44,368 nucleotides of DNA from Nitrospirota bacterium (GCA_016217675.1 JACRHC010000032.1:1-44368); one strand, 5' to 3'; numbered from the stretch's first letter, positions 17,474-27,515 are shown. The notes: a model not told the origin generated them from the letters alone. Made by a program: numbers and translations.

Positions 17474-18212
17474 GGTTATTTCTCCTTAAGTGAATGAAAT
17501 ATTCTCTGTTGCCCTTCTGTCCGGGAAGCGGTGATTCGTAATCCCCCATGACGGCAAATCCTGAAGCCTCTGAAAAATCGCAAACCTTCTGCACAGCCGA
17601 TCGCCTTTTCAGCTCATCCCTTATCACGCCGCCTTTTTCGACCATGCCCTTGCCGACCTCGAACTGGGGCTTGACCAGGGCGAGCACATTACCTTCAGGC
17701 GAGAGGAAATCAAGGACTCTCGGAAGCACCTGGGTGAGTGAGATGAATGAGACGTCGATCACGACAATATCAATCAATTCAGGTATGCGGTCAGGTTCAA
17801 GATGCCTGATGTTTGTTTTTTCGTGCAGTATGACCCGCGGGTCGTTCCTGAGAGACCAGTCAAGCTGGCCATAGCCCACATCAATGGCATAGACCCTGGC
17901 AGCCCCTCTCTTCAATACGCAGTCAGTAAAGCCACCGGTGGAACTCCCTATATCCATCACAATTTTGCCTGAAGGGTCGATCCTGAAAAAAAGCAATGCG
18001 CCTTCCAGTTTAACGCCGCCTCTGCTCACAAACGGGATGTCATCTTCCTTCAGTGCAACGACAGAAGTGATATCAATGAGGGCGCCTGCCTTGGATTCCT
18101 GCCTGCCGTCAACGAGCACATTGCCTGCCATAATAAGGGCCTTTGCCCGGTCCCTGCTCTTGACGAGCGACCGGTCAACCATGATCTTGTCTAACCTGTC
18201 TTTTTGTTTCAT
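17466..18212 (-). CDS. tlyA: TlyA-family rRNA 2'-O-methyltransferase
   Basis: 248 residues. An N-terminal S4 RNA-binding domain (DRLDKIMVDRSLVKSRDRAKALIMAGNVLVDG) precedes an FtsJ-like methyltransferase domain with SAM motif VMDIGSSTGGFTDCVLKRGA, then IDVGYGQLDWSLR and VVIDVSFISL. The acidic and basic residues of the K-D-K-E type catalytic set seem present, with ALVKPQFEVG in the third position. Characterised TlyA enzymes methylate cytidines in 16S and 23S rRNA; older names call it haemolysin A. It lies 102 bases downstream of dxs, a widespread dxs-tlyA neighbourhood. Confidence 0.92.
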   Translation of the reverse strand: MKQKDRLDKIMVDRSLVKSRDRAKALIMAGNVLVDGRQESKAGALIDITSVVALKEDDIPFVSRGGVKLEGALLFFRIDPSGKIVMDIGSSTGGFTDCVLKRGAARVYAIDVGYGQLDWSLRNDPRVILHEKTNIRHLEPDRIPELIDIVVIDVSFISLTQVLPRVLDFLSPEGNVLALVKPQFEVGKGMVEKGGVIRDELKRRSAVQKVCDFSEASGFAVMGDYESPLPGQKGNREYFIHLRRNNHG

Positions 18213-18314
18213 CGGTTTCGTATAGGATTACGCAGCATATGCCTGTGACTGTCAAAACTATTATAGAAGAAAACAGATATTTATACAGGGATGCTATTCA
18301 GGAAGGGAGCAGGA

Positions 18315-20189
18315 TCAGCTGCTGCGCAGCGGTTCTTTCATGAAGGCGAGGGCGGCCTGGTAGATACCCTCCTCGTCAATGCCGCAGGCAGCTCTGAGGC
18401 TGTTCATGCTGCCTTGTTCAATAAAGAGATCAGGTATGCCAAGCCTCTTCACTGCAACGTGAGTCATCTTTGCCTCATTCAGGCATTCCATGACAGCACT
18501 GCCGAAACCTCCCTGAAGGGCATTCTCCTCCACAGTAATGATCCTGGGTATGCGTGAAGCCATGGACAGAAGCATGTCCCGGTCAAGGGGCTTGATAAAC
18601 CTGGCATTGATCACTGCCGCATGAATGCCGGCTGCTTCAAGACGTTCTGCTGCCTTAAGGGCATCAATAGCAGGGTTGCCGATCGCCATGATCACCATGT
18701 CATTACCGTCATGGAGCGGCTCTGCGCATCCCAGGGCAATCGGAGCAGCGGGAATGCCGGACTGCGGAGCCCTGCCGCGCGGATAGCGGATAGCCACCGG
18801 GCCTGCGTGGTCCACTGCCCAGGCAAACATCAATCTCAACTCCTCGGTATTTTTGGGAGCAAGGCAAGTGAGGTTAGGGATATGTCTGAGGAAGGATATG
18901 TCAAAAATGCCATGGTGAGTGGGACCGTCCTCACCAACGAGACCGGCCCTGTCTATGGCAAAAACAACCGGAAGGTTCTGGAGACAGACGTCATGGATGA
19001 TCTGGTCATAGGCGCGCTGCAAGAACGTAGAATAGACGGCAACAACTGGTCTGAGTCCCCCTGCAGCAAGACCTGCAGCAAAGGTCACGGCGTGCTGTTC
19101 TGCAATGCCGACATCGTAAAAACGGTCAGGAAAGCGCTCTGCAAAACAGTCGAGACCGGTACCTTCCTTCATGGCGGCAGAGATGGCGATAACCCTGGCG
19201 TCAGTTTCAGCCAGCTCTGCAAGACTTGCTCCGAAGGCAGCGCTGTATGTTACTGAGCCTGTGCTGAGCGGTGAGCCTGTTTCGACCTCAAAAGGGCCGA
19301 TGCCGTGGAACACGCAGGGGTCCTTTTCAGAGAATTCATACCCCTTGCCTTTTTTTGTGATCACATGGACAAGGGTAGGTGATGTCGAGGATTTTATTCT
19401 GTTGAATGTTTCGATCAGCAGTTCGGTATTATGGCCGTCAATAGGGCCGATGTAGTCAAACCCCAGTTCCTCAAAGAGTATGCCCGGAAGGATCATGCCT
19501 TTCAGGGTTTCTTCGGTTTTCTTCGCTATTTTTGCTACAGAGCCGCCAAGCTTAGGTATGCCCTCAAGAAAGGATATCGTTTCCTTTTTGAATTTGCGAT
19601 ACCGTTCGTCAGTAAGGATCCTGTTCATATATGCTGAAAGGGCGCCGACATTGGGAGATATGGACATTTCATTGTCGTTCAGGATCACGATGAGGTCCTT
19701 CTTGCCGTGGCCTGCGTTATTCAGCCCCTCAAAGGCAATACCTCCAGAGAGCGCTCCATCGCCGATTACCGCTATCACCTTGAAATGTTCATGGTTTCTG
19801 TCACGTGCCTCAAGCAGTCCGAGTGCAGCTGATATGGATGTTGAGCTGTGGCCTGTGCCGAAGGCATCATGAGGACTTTCGGATATTTTTGGGAACCCCG
19901 AAAGGCCCTTCTCTGTCCTGAGCGTTGAGAACTGTTCCTTGCGGCCGGTCAGTATTTTGTGGGCATACGACTGATGCCCGACGTCCCAGACTATCTTGTC
20001 CACAGGAGAATTGAAGGCATGATGAAGCGCAAGAGTCAGTTCGATGATGCCGAGGTTTGATGCAAGATGTCCACCGTTTACGGCAACCGTTTCTATGATC
20101 AGGGTCCTGAGCTCCTGGGCAACGGTCTTGAGCTCTTCATGGCTGAGAGTCCTGAGGTCTTCCGGCGATGATATTTTTTCGAGGGCCAT
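18315..20189 (-). CDS. dxs: 1-deoxy-D-xylulose-5-phosphate synthase
   Basis: 624 residues, the standard length. Transketolase-like TPP enzyme: GGHLASNLGIIELTLALHHAF, DVGHQSYAHKILTGR, the TPP/Mg loop GDGALSGGIAFEGLNNAG, the pyrimidine domain with AEQHAVTFAAGLAAGG and DRAGLVGEDGPTHHG, and a C-terminal transketolase domain. It condenses pyruvate and glyceraldehyde 3-phosphate, the first step of the MEP isoprenoid pathway. The ATG overlaps the ispA stop by one base (TGATG), which implies translational coupling with the prenyl synthase. Confidence 0.98.
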   Translation of the reverse strand: MALEKISSPEDLRTLSHEELKTVAQELRTLIIETVAVNGGHLASNLGIIELTLALHHAFNSPVDKIVWDVGHQSYAHKILTGRKEQFSTLRTEKGLSGFPKISESPHDAFGTGHSSTSISAALGLLEARDRNHEHFKVIAVIGDGALSGGIAFEGLNNAGHGKKDLIVILNDNEMSISPNVGALSAYMNRILTDERYRKFKKETISFLEGIPKLGGSVAKIAKKTEETLKGMILPGILFEELGFDYIGPIDGHNTELLIETFNRIKSSTSPTLVHVITKKGKGYEFSEKDPCVFHGIGPFEVETGSPLSTGSVTYSAAFGASLAELAETDARVIAISAAMKEGTGLDCFAERFPDRFYDVGIAEQHAVTFAAGLAAGGLRPVVAVYSTFLQRAYDQIIHDVCLQNLPVVFAIDRAGLVGEDGPTHHGIFDISFLRHIPNLTCLAPKNTEELRLMFAWAVDHAGPVAIRYPRGRAPQSGIPAAPIALGCAEPLHDGNDMVIMAIGNPAIDALKAAERLEAAGIHAAVINARFIKPLDRDMLLSMASRIPRIITVEENALQGGFGSAVMECLNEAKMTHVAVKRLGIPDLFIEQGSMNSLRAACGIDEEGIYQAALAFMKEPLRSS

Positions 20190-21076
20190 CAGTTCCTCCT
20201 TGTGAGGAGGTAGTCGGCAATTTCTCTGAGAGAATCCGCTTCCGATGAAAAGACAGAGAGCGCTGCCTTTGCGTCTGCAACAAGATTCCGGGCAATCTCT
20301 TTTGATCTCTTCAGTCCGTAAAGACGCGGATAGGTCATCTTGTTGATCTTTTCGTCAGAGCCTGCTGTCTTGCCCATTTCCTCGGTATCGCCCTCTATGT
20401 CAAGTATATCATCGATCACCTGGAAAGCAAGGCCGATATTGTCTCCATAGGCTGTCAGGGCATCAAGCGAAGTCTGACTGCTTCCATAGAGAATGGGACC
20501 GATGCGGACCGATGCCCGAAGCAGGGCGCCTGTCTTGTGCGAGTGAATGAATTGAAGGGTTTCACCGTCCGGTTCCCTGTTCTCAGAGAGCATATCCTGG
20601 ACCTGTCCTGCCACCATGCCGTCAAGTCCGGAGGCAAGGGCGATCTCCCTCAGTGCTCCCATCAGATGTGCAACAGAAACCTTTGACGACAGGGTAGCAT
20701 CCGAAAGGATGCTGAATGCCTCGGTAAGGAGGGCGTCACCGGCAAGGATAGCGATCGCCTCGCCATAGATCTTGTGGTTAGTGGGTTTACCCCTTCTCAG
20801 GTCATCATTGTCCATGGCCGGAAGATCGTCATGGATCAGTGAATAGGTGTGGATCAGTTCGAGCGTTGACGCATAGGGAACAATATCCCGGGGATTTCCT
20901 CCGCAGGTCTCATACGCAGCGAGCGCCAGGATCGGCCGTATCCGCTTGCCGCCTGCAAAGAGGGAATAGAGCATGGCTTCCTGCAGAACAGGGGGATGCT
21001 GCTGCCTGCTGAAATAGGTCTTGAAGAAGGCATCGACAAGACCCTGTTTATCTTTCAGATATGATTTTATGTCCAT
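20189..21076 (-). CDS. ispA: Short-chain (2E,6E)-farnesyl diphosphate synthase
   Basis: 295 residues, trans-polyprenyl synthase. First aspartate-rich motif DDLPAMDNDDLRRGKPTNH, second motif FQVIDDILDIEGDTEEMGK, plus FAGGKRIRPILALAAYE near the N-terminus. The spacing and short length fit IspA-type enzymes making farnesyl or geranylgeranyl diphosphate; chain length cannot be decided. The exonuclease VII small subunit gene that often precedes ispA is absent here: guaA lies 74 bases upstream. Confidence 0.93.
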   Translation of the reverse strand: MDIKSYLKDKQGLVDAFFKTYFSRQQHPPVLQEAMLYSLFAGGKRIRPILALAAYETCGGNPRDIVPYASTLELIHTYSLIHDDLPAMDNDDLRRGKPTNHKIYGEAIAILAGDALLTEAFSILSDATLSSKVSVAHLMGALREIALASGLDGMVAGQVQDMLSENREPDGETLQFIHSHKTGALLRASVRIGPILYGSSQTSLDALTAYGDNIGLAFQVIDDILDIEGDTEEMGKTAGSDEKINKMTYPRLYGLKRSKEIARNLVADAKAALSVFSSEADSLREIADYLLTRRN

Positions 21077-21150
21077 GTTTAAATGTAGGGCAACGTGTAA
21101 GTGCGTAACGGCAAAAGGAAAGCAAACGGGTCAGTGCCCCTGGCCTCTGC

Positions 21151-22689
21151 CTATTCCCACTCGATTGTACCGGGAGGCTTTGAGGTTACATCGAGCACTA
21201 CCCTGTTGACGCCTTTCACTTCATTGATGATGCGGTTGGAGATCTTACCCATAACGTCATACGGGATCTTTGCCCAGTCAGCGGTCATGCCGTCAACGCT
21301 GGTCACTGCCCGCACCGCGACCACATTGTCGTATGTTCGTTCATCTCCCATGACGCCGACGCTCTTGATCGGCAGGATCACGGCAAAGGCCTGCCATATT
21401 TCGCGGTACAGACCTGCGAGCTTGATCTCTTCAAGCACAATTGCATCAGCCTCCCGAAGGATATGCAGCTTCTCTTCAGTTATATCGCCGATGCAGCGTA
21501 TAGCCAGCCCGGGGCCAGGGAAGGGGTGACGCCAGCAGATCTCCTCAGGCAGGCCGAGTTCTTCTCCCAGTACGCGGACCTCATCTTTGAAGAGTTCCCT
21601 GAGGGGTTCCACGAGCTGCAGCTTCATTACCTCTGGAAGGCCGCCCACATTATGGTGGCTCTTGATCACTGCCGACGGGCCCTTAAAGGATACGCTTTCT
21701 ATGACATCCGGATAGAGCGTGCCCTGCGCAAGAAACTCGGCATCTTCTATCTTCTTTGCTTCTTCTTCGAAAAGGGCAATAAACTCGTTGCCGATGATCT
21801 TTCTCTTTTTCTCAGGATCCGTAATACCCTTAAGTTTTTCGAGGAACCGTTTTATTGCATCGACATAAATGAGTTTGATATGGAAATGACCCTCAAAGGT
21901 TTTTTTCACTTTTTCAGCCTCTCCCTTGCGGAGCAGGCCGTTATCAACAAAGATGCACGTAAGACTTGCACCGATCGCCTTGTGCAGCAAAAGCGCAACA
22001 ACAGATGAGTCCACACCGCCGCTCAATGCGCAGACCACTTTTTTGCCCTCTGTCCTTGTCCGTATGTCTGTCACAGACCAGTCAATAAAGGACGACATCT
22101 CCCAGGTCGGTTTGCAACCGCAGATCGTATGCACAAAGTTCTGGAGTATGCGCGTGCCTTCGTCTGTATGGACCACCTCGGGATGGAACTGGACTGCATA
22201 AAAATGCCTTTTTGTGTCTGCCATGGCTGCAACGGGGGAATTGGCCGTATGGCCGATGATCGAGAACCCTTCAGGCAGCAGCTCTATCTTGTCTCCATGG
22301 CTCATCCAGACCTTTGTCTCCTGCGAGATGCCCCAAAGAAAGTCCTTGTCATTGTCGATCATGAGCTCGGCATGGCCGTATTCCCTTTTTGTTGAGCGGG
22401 CCACCTTGCCGCCGAGATAATGGGCCATCACCTGCATGCCGTAGCATATGCCTAAAACCGGTAAGCCTAATTTGAATACTTCCAGATCAGGCGCAGGCGC
22501 CCCTTCGTCGTATACGCTCGAAGGCCCGCCCGACAGGATAATGCCCTTAGGGTTAAAGGCCCTGATCTTTTCCATCGGTGTGTTGAACGGGAAGATTTCA
22601 GAGTACACCTTACCGTCGCGGATCCTTCTGGCAATAAGTTGGGTGTACTGTGATCCGAAATCAAGGACTAATATTTTTTCTTCATGCAT
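21151..22689 (-). CDS. guaA: GMP synthase (glutamine-hydrolysing)
   Basis: 512 residues with both halves in one chain. Class I glutamine amidotransferase: [11 protein letters not shown] (nucleophile Cys) and [11 protein letters not shown] (His-x-Glu). ATP-pyrophosphatase: [14 protein letters not shown]-loop, [12 protein letters not shown], and C-terminal dimerisation domain ending [14 protein letters not shown], the typical GuaA terminus. It converts XMP to GMP. It follows guaB by 37 bases, so the two GMP-branch genes form an operon. Confidence 0.98.
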   Translation of the reverse strand: MHEEKILVLDFGSQYTQLIARRIRDGKVYSEIFPFNTPMEKIRAFNPKGIILSGGPSSVYDEGAPAPDLEVFKLGLPVLGICYGMQVMAHYLGGKVARSTKREYGHAELMIDNDKDFLWGISQETKVWMSHGDKIELLPEGFSIIGHTANSPVAAMADTKRHFYAVQFHPEVVHTDEGTRILQNFVHTICGCKPTWEMSSFIDWSVTDIRTRTEGKKVVCALSGGVDSSVVALLLHKAIGASLTCIFVDNGLLRKGEAEKVKKTFEGHFHIKLIYVDAIKRFLEKLKGITDPEKKRKIIGNEFIALFEEEAKKIEDAEFLAQGTLYPDVIESVSFKGPSAVIKSHHNVGGLPEVMKLQLVEPLRELFKDEVRVLGEELGLPEEICWRHPFPGPGLAIRCIGDITEEKLHILREADAIVLEEIKLAGLYREIWQAFAVILPIKSVGVMGDERTYDNVVAVRAVTSVDGMTADWAKIPYDVMGKISNRIINEVKGVNRVVLDVTSKPPGTIEWE

Positions 22690-22726
22690 GGCTGTTCATC
22701 TGTCTCCCTGCGGCGGGGTGAGTGAG

Positions 22727-24184
22727 CTACCACTCAGGCCGGTCATTGGGAGCCTCCTTGGTGATTATGACGTCATGCACATGACTTTCCCTCAGTCCTG
22801 CATTGGTGATCTGAACAAAGCGTGCCTTTTTACGGAAATCAGCAAGATTCTTTGCCCCGCAGTATCCCATGCCTGAACGAAGGCCGCCCAAAAGCTGATG
22901 GGCCGTCTGTGCCAGAGAACCCTTGTGGGGCACTCTTCCTTCAACGCCTTCAGGCACAAGTTTCTGCGTTTCAACCCCTTCCTGCTGATACCGGTCCTTA
23001 GCGCCCTGAGTCATGGCCCCGATTGAACCCATGCCGCGGTACACCTTATAGCTTCTTCCCTGAAAGAGAACGACCTCACCCGGGGATTCATCCGTGCCAG
23101 CAAAAAGGCTGCCGATCATAACCGAACTCGCTCCGGCAGCGAGCGCCTTGGCAATGTCTCCGGAATATTTAATGCCGCCGTCAGCGATGATCGGGATCTT
23201 GTTTCTGTTTGCTACAGCGTAACAGTCCATGATAGCCGTAAGCTGAGGGACACCGGCGCCGGCAACGATACGGGTTGTGCAGATCGAGCCCGGGCCAATG
23301 CCGATCTTCACCGCATCGGCCCCGGCCTTGATAAGGTCACGTGTGCCTTCTGCGGTTGCCACATTGCCCGCAATGATCTCGATATCATATTTCTTCTTGA
23401 TCGCTTTCAGCGTGGACATGACTGCCCTGGAATGGCCATGTGCAGTGTCAATTACAAGAACGTCAACGCCTGCCGCGACCAGGAGTTCGGCCCTCTTCAT
23501 GGTATCCTGCCCTGTGCCTATGGCAGCACCGACCATAAGCCTGCCCATTTTGTCCTTGCAGGAGTTCGGGTATTTCCTTCTCTTTTCTATATCCTTAATG
23601 GTGATAAGGCCTTTAAGCTTGTAATCCTTGTCCACGATCGGCAGTTTCTCGATCTTATACTTGTTCAGGAGGTCCTTTGCTTCATCGAGCGTTGTGCCGG
23701 CCCCTGCAGTAACAAGCCTGTCTTTTGTCATGATTTCAGAGACTTTCTTGCTGAAATGCTTCTCGAACCTGAGGTCTCTGTTGGTGAGGATGCCGACAAG
23801 CTTTCCGTTTACCGTAACAGGGACTCCCGAGATCTTGTACCGCTCCATGAGCCCTGTGGCCTCTGAAACCGGAGAATCGGGAGAAACTGTGATGGGGTCA
23901 ATGATCATGCCGCTTTCAGACTTCTTCACCTTATCGATCTCAAAGGCCTGTCTGTCAGGTGCCATTGCCCTGTGCACAATGCCGATACCACCTTCCCTTG
24001 CAATAGCAATGGCCATGGATGCTTCGGTTACCGTGTCCATGGCAGAGGTGAGGAGGGGAACATTCAGCCGGATCTTCCGGGTCAGCTGGGTATGGATATT
24101 AACATCCCTCGGAAGCACTTCTGACTTGGCAGGAAGCAACAGGACATCGTCAAAGGTTAATCCGGATTTGATCTTGTCAGCCAT
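22727..24184 (-). CDS. guaB: Inosine-5'-monophosphate dehydrogenase
   Basis: 485 residues from ATG 24184, which has AGGAG at 24191-24195 a few bases upstream and gives the standard start [19 protein letters not shown]. The open frame continues 26 codons further, without conservation. A pair of CBS domains (about 95-205) interrupts the TIM barrel. Catalytic loop [11 protein letters not shown] holds the nucleophilic Cys, and [15 protein letters not shown] is the mobile flap with conserved Arg-Tyr. It oxidises IMP to XMP, the rate-limiting step toward GMP. The upstream region overlaps the divergent control region of the cytochrome gene; no strong promoter is evident. Confidence 0.97.
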   Translation of the reverse strand: MADKIKSGLTFDDVLLLPAKSEVLPRDVNIHTQLTRKIRLNVPLLTSAMDTVTEASMAIAIAREGGIGIVHRAMAPDRQAFEIDKVKKSESGMIIDPITVSPDSPVSEATGLMERYKISGVPVTVNGKLVGILTNRDLRFEKHFSKKVSEIMTKDRLVTAGAGTTLDEAKDLLNKYKIEKLPIVDKDYKLKGLITIKDIEKRRKYPNSCKDKMGRLMVGAAIGTGQDTMKRAELLVAAGVDVLVIDTAHGHSRAVMSTLKAIKKKYDIEIIAGNVATAEGTRDLIKAGADAVKIGIGPGSICTTRIVAGAGVPQLTAIMDCYAVANRNKIPIIADGGIKYSGDIAKALAAGASSVMIGSLFAGTDESPGEVVLFQGRSYKVYRGMGSIGAMTQGAKDRYQQEGVETQKLVPEGVEGRVPHKGSLAQTAHQLLGGLRSGMGYCGAKNLADFRKKARFVQITNAGLRESHVHDVIITKEAPNDRPEW

Positions 24185-24298
24185 GAAATTCTCCTGGAAG
24201 TTTTCAGAAATATTACCACGGTAGTAATTGATAAAGCAAACCGTGCCTTTTCCCCTTGACACAATGGATTACCTCTGGGATATACTTGCAGAACACTA

Positions 24299-24355
24299 TT
24301 CCCGAAACGGGAAACAGCGTACCATATTGGGAAACTGTTTTTACCCTGCATAGGG
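24299..24355. repeat. Cluster of inverted and direct repeats upstream of the triheme cytochrome
   Basis: TTCCCG-AAA-CGGGAA (24299-24313) is a 6-base inverted repeat. GGGAAAC occurs at 24309 and again at 24329, 20 bases apart, about two helical turns. CCCT-GCAT-AGGG (24344-24355) is a second small inverted repeat. All lie between guaB and the cytochrome. They may be operator sites for a regulator; the identity is unknown. Confidence 0.4.
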
Positions 24356-24406
24356 AGTATAAAGCGGAAAATCCATATGGTTTGCTATGTATGCTCCCTT
24401 GTGGGG

Positions 24407-24412
24407 TATAAT
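24407..24412 (+). promoter_or_regulatory. Candidate -10 box of the cytochrome gene
   Basis: TATAAT, a perfect hexamer, about 74 bases before ATG 24486. The best -35-like sequence, TTGCTA at 24382-24387, is 19 bases away, a long spacer. A further pair, TTGACA (24256-24261) and TATACT (24281-24286), also has a 19-base spacer and may be a distal promoter. Confidence 0.45.
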
Positions 24413-24485
24413 GAGCCTGGCATAAATCTTGTATTCCTTAGATCATCAAGGAACAAAAATTTAACTTATGAAAGGGGGTGAAGAG

Positions 24486-24800
24486 ATGAAGAAGACAGTA
24501 TTATTTGTTGTTCTGCTCGTTATCGTAGCATTTGTAGGCAGTGCGCTTGCAGTTCCTCCGGGAAAGAACGTTGAGTTCGCAGGCGGCAGCGCAGGAAAGG
24601 TCGTGTTTGACGGCAAGACCCACGCTGACAAGGGCCTGAAGTGCAATGACTGCCACACCAAGATCTTCCCGATGAAGAAGGGTGGAAAATACGTGATGGC
24701 TGACATGAACGCAGGCAAAAATTGCGGCGAGTGCCATAACGGCACCAAGGCATTCAAGACCAGTGATGCAGCTAACTGCGGAAAGTGCCACAAGAAATAA
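24486..24800 (+). CDS. Periplasmic triheme cytochrome, c7/nanowire-type domain
   Basis: 104 residues from ATG 24486. Signal peptide at 1-22 (hydrophobic core VLFVVLLVIVAFVGSALA). Three haem attachment motifs: CNDCH (53-57), CGECH (80-84), CGKCH (98-102). The spacing and the segments MADMNAGKNCGECHNG and the C-terminal CGKCHKK match the c(7)-type triheme domain. Such proteins have an FxHxxH histidine pair before the first haem; here VFDGKTH keeps only H46. Only four histidines exist in the mature protein, so not all haems can be bis-His; Met62, Met71 and Met74 could serve as ligands. ATG 24486 is chosen because AAGGGGGTGA at 24472 is nearly a perfect ribosome-binding site. It probably shuttles electrons in the periplasm. 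Confidence 0.9.
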   Translation: MKKTVLFVVLLVIVAFVGSALAVPPGKNVEFAGGSAGKVVFDGKTHADKGLKCNDCHTKIFPMKKGGKYVMADMNAGKNCGECHNGTKAFKTSDAANCGKCHKK

Positions 24801-24816
24801 GGCATTATTAGCGGAC

Positions 24817-24858
24817 AATAAAGAAGGCCTCCTGATTTTTCAGGAGGCCTTCTTTATT
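24817..24858. terminator. Bidirectional intrinsic terminator between the cytochrome gene and ilvE
   Basis: A perfect 19-base inverted repeat with arms 24817-24835 and 24840-24858 around a TTTT loop. The arms start AATAAAGAAGG and end in the mirror, so each strand has a GC-rich stem flanked by A-tract and T-tract. It lies between two convergent genes, 17 bases after the cytochrome stop and 22 bases before the ilvE stop, and can end both transcripts. Confidence 0.93.
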
Positions 24859-24880
24859 GGGCAGTATAACTGATCTGCGG

Positions 24881-25795
24881 TTAAATTCTTGTAAGCCACG
24901 ACTCGTATTTTTTGTGCCTGCCTTTGACAACATCAAAGAATACGGACTGAAGTTTCTTCGTGATCCTGCCGCGGCTTCCTGTGCCGATCTTCCTGTTGTC
25001 GATTTCCCTGATCGGCGTCACTTCAGCTGCAGTGCCGGTAAAAAATGCCTCATCTGAAATATAGATCTCGTCCCGGGTAAAACGCTCTTCAACCACCGGT
25101 ATCTTATTATCCCTGGCGATCTTCATAATGCTGTCCCGGGTGATGCCCTCAAGGATGGTGGTAAGAGGGGTGGTCTTGATCTGACCGTTGCGGACAATAA
25201 AGATATTTTCGCCGCTGCCCTCAGATACATAGCCTTCAGGATCAAGGAGCAGAGCCTCGTCATAGCCGCCGGTAATGGCCTCTTTCTTAGCGATCTGGGA
25301 ATTAACGTAATAACCGCAGACTTTTGCCCGTGTCATCGAAGAATTCACATGATGCCGTGTGAAGGAAGAGACCTGGATCCTGATGCCCTTGTCGATACCG
25401 TCGTCGCCCAGGTATGCGCCCCACGGCCATGCCGCGATAGCAACGCTGATAGGGTTCCCTTTGGGATAGAGCCCCATAGCTCCATAGCCTATGTACACGA
25501 GCGGTCTGATGTAACATTCCCTTAATTTGTTGGCTGTGACCGTCCTGATGATCGCATCCCTGATCTCTTTTTGCGTATAGGGGATTTCGATGTTGAAGAT
25601 ATGGGCTGATGCGAAGAGCCGGTCGACATGCTCGTCAAGTCTGAAGATAGCAGAGCCCTTTTCTGTTTTGTAGCAGCGGATACCCTCGAACATGCCAAGC
25701 CCATAGTGCAGTGTGTGGGTCAGGACGTGAACCTGCGCCTTGTCCCAGTCAATAAATTTCCCGTCCATCCAGATTTTGTCTGATTTTTTTATCAT
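24881..25795 (-). CDS. ilvE: Branched-chain amino-acid aminotransferase
   Basis: 304 residues, fold-type IV PLP enzyme. It begins with the family opening [20 protein letters not shown] and [16 protein letters not shown]. The PLP lysine lies in [20 protein letters not shown], and the Glu loop [15 protein letters not shown] precedes [14 protein letters not shown]. It transfers amino groups between glutamate and the keto acids of Leu, Ile and Val. The start ATG 25795 has no Shine-Dalgarno but lies 2 bases after a predicted transcription start. It stands alone, and its leuD-type partner genes are 25 kb away. Confidence 0.96.
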   Translation of the reverse strand: MIKKSDKIWMDGKFIDWDKAQVHVLTHTLHYGLGMFEGIRCYKTEKGSAIFRLDEHVDRLFASAHIFNIEIPYTQKEIRDAIIRTVTANKLRECYIRPLVYIGYGAMGLYPKGNPISVAIAAWPWGAYLGDDGIDKGIRIQVSSFTRHHVNSSMTRAKVCGYYVNSQIAKKEAITGGYDEALLLDPEGYVSEGSGENIFIVRNGQIKTTPLTTILEGITRDSIMKIARDNKIPVVEERFTRDEIYISDEAFFTGTAAEVTPIREIDNRKIGTGSRGRITKKLQSVFFDVVKGRHKKYESWLTRI

Positions 25796-25803
25796 CGTGA
25801 GAT

Positions 25804-25833
25804 ATTAAAACAGGATATTCAGGGCGCTGTCAA
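25804..25833 (-). promoter_or_regulatory. Sigma-70-type promoter of ilvE with start site at the initiation codon
   Basis: On the minus strand, TTGACA (25828-25833, 6 of 6), an 18-base spacer and TTTAAT (25804-25809, 5 of 6). The predicted +1 near 25797 gives a 2-base leader before ATG 25795. No purine-rich ribosome-binding site could fit. Confidence 0.7.
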
Positions 25834-25869
25834 CACGTGCGGGGGTGTCCGGCGACCCGAAATTTTATT

Positions 25870-27507
25870 TTACATCTTTTCAGGAGCGGTGACGCCGAGA
25901 ATGCCGAGTGCATCGCCAATGACGATCCTGATGCCTGTGCAAAGCGCAAGGCGGGCGCTGGTCAGCGCAGGATCATCGCCGATGACCCTGTGGTTGTGGT
26001 AATAGGTGTGAAACATGGCAGCCAACTCCTGGAGGTAGAAGGTGATCCTGTGCGGCTCAAAAGAGCGCGCTGCGCCTCCGAGCACCATGGGGTAGGCCAG
26101 CATTTTTTTGATAAGCGAGATCTCTGCCGGTTCGCACAGGCGCGAGAGGTCAACATTGTCTGCACGTATACCCTTCTCCATGGCATTGGCGATGATGCTG
26201 TTGATACGGGCATTGGCATATTGCACATAAAATACAGGATTCTCCGCAGTGGTTGCGGTCACGACGTCGAGGTCGAAGTCAAGATGGCTGTCGGCCTTTC
26301 TCGTAAGGAAAATGAACTTGGTGGTGTCCGGACCGACAAGGTCCATAATATCGCTCAGGGTGACAAAGGTGCCTGCGCGTTTTGACATCTGGAAAGGTTC
26401 TCCGTGTTTCAGGAGGTTGACCATCTGCACGAGAATCACCTTGAACCTTGCAATGTCGTAACCGAACGCCTGCATCACGGATTCGATCCGCGGGATGTAC
26501 CCGTGATGGTCTGCTCCCCAGATATCTATGATGATGTCAAAATTCCTGTCGAGCTTGTTTTTGTGATACGCAATGTCAGAGGCAAAATAGGTATGCTGAC
26601 CGTCGCTCTTGATCACGACCCGGTCCTTGTCATCACGGAAATCTGTGGAACGAAACCAGAGCGCATGGCCGCTCTCATACAAAAAGCCCTTCTGCTGCAG
26701 GGCGTCGATCGCCTGCCGGACCTCGTCTCTTTCAAAAATCTCTTTTTCGCTGATCCAGGTGTCAAAATCCCTGATGCCGAAACGGCTGAGATCTTTTCTG
26801 ATGAGATCAAGCATCCGTTTATAGGTCCATTGAGTTATTGCATCCCCGCACGTCTCAAAGGGAATGCCCTGGTATTCCCTGCCTTTTTCTGCATGGAGCG
26901 CTGCTGCTTCATCATCAATATACTGACCCTTATACCCGTCATCAGGGAAAGGGACATCAACGCCGAGCAACTGCTGATATTTTGCATGCACGGATTGACC
27001 GAGGAGCTTCACCTGCCTGCCGGCGTCATTGATATAATACTCGCGGTCAATGCAATAGCCCGACTCCTCGAGGAGATTGCAGAGCGCATTACCCACGGCA
27101 GCGCCCCTCGCATGGCCGATATGAAGCGGCCCTGTAGGATTGGCGCTTACATACTCGATCAGCACCCTTCGGCCCTGTCCGACATTTTCACGCAAAAATG
27201 ACTTTTCCGCCCTGAGCAGCGTATTGAAGGATGCAAAGAGGTAATCCCGGGTAAAAGTGAAATTAAGGAAGCCGGGGCCTGCTATCTCGATCTTCTCAAA
27301 GATGGTCCGATCCCTGATAGCATTGACAATATCTTCAGCAATTTTTTTCGGAGCTTTTTTTAAAGACCTGGCAAGTCCCATGGCCAGAGGTGTTGAAACG
27401 TCGCCGAAGGATTCCTCACGCGGAGTCTCAATTTCGATGACAGGCAGCGGGCAGATCCTGAGATTCTCAAGGGCATTGGTCAGCACTGCAGTAAGGTCTT
27501 TTTTCAT
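25870..27507 (-). CDS. argS: Arginyl-tRNA synthetase
   Basis: 545 residues, class Ia synthetase. N-terminal Add-1 domain, then the HIGH signature in NPTGPLHIGHARGAAVGNAL and the KMSKS-region equivalent FQMSKRAGTFVTLSD, where the first lysine is replaced as in many ArgRS. GADHHGYIPRI and the C-terminal DALRA anticodon-binding domain (YVQYANARINSI onward) follow. It charges tRNA-Arg. It begins at ATG 27507 without a Shine-Dalgarno sequence and has its own promoter 2 bases upstream. Confidence 0.97.
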   Translation of the reverse strand: MKKDLTAVLTNALENLRICPLPVIEIETPREESFGDVSTPLAMGLARSLKKAPKKIAEDIVNAIRDRTIFEKIEIAGPGFLNFTFTRDYLFASFNTLLRAEKSFLRENVGQGRRVLIEYVSANPTGPLHIGHARGAAVGNALCNLLEESGYCIDREYYINDAGRQVKLLGQSVHAKYQQLLGVDVPFPDDGYKGQYIDDEAAALHAEKGREYQGIPFETCGDAITQWTYKRMLDLIRKDLSRFGIRDFDTWISEKEIFERDEVRQAIDALQQKGFLYESGHALWFRSTDFRDDKDRVVIKSDGQHTYFASDIAYHKNKLDRNFDIIIDIWGADHHGYIPRIESVMQAFGYDIARFKVILVQMVNLLKHGEPFQMSKRAGTFVTLSDIMDLVGPDTTKFIFLTRKADSHLDFDLDVVTATTAENPVFYVQYANARINSIIANAMEKGIRADNVDLSRLCEPAEISLIKKMLAYPMVLGGAARSFEPHRITFYLQELAAMFHTYYHNHRVIGDDPALTSARLALCTGIRIVIGDALGILGVTAPEKM

Positions 27508-27515
27508 AGGGATAC

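Noticed and set aside
24213-24229. ATTAC-CACGGTA-GTAAT before guaB as a purine operator
   Set aside because: A 5-base inverted repeat is weak and matches no PurR-type motif I know; no purine riboswitch structure is visible.
24418-24433. TGGCATAAATCTTGTA before the cytochrome as a sigma-54 promoter
   Set aside because: The near-invariant GC at -12 is GT, and a perfect TATAAT lies at 24407, so a sigma-70 reading is simpler.
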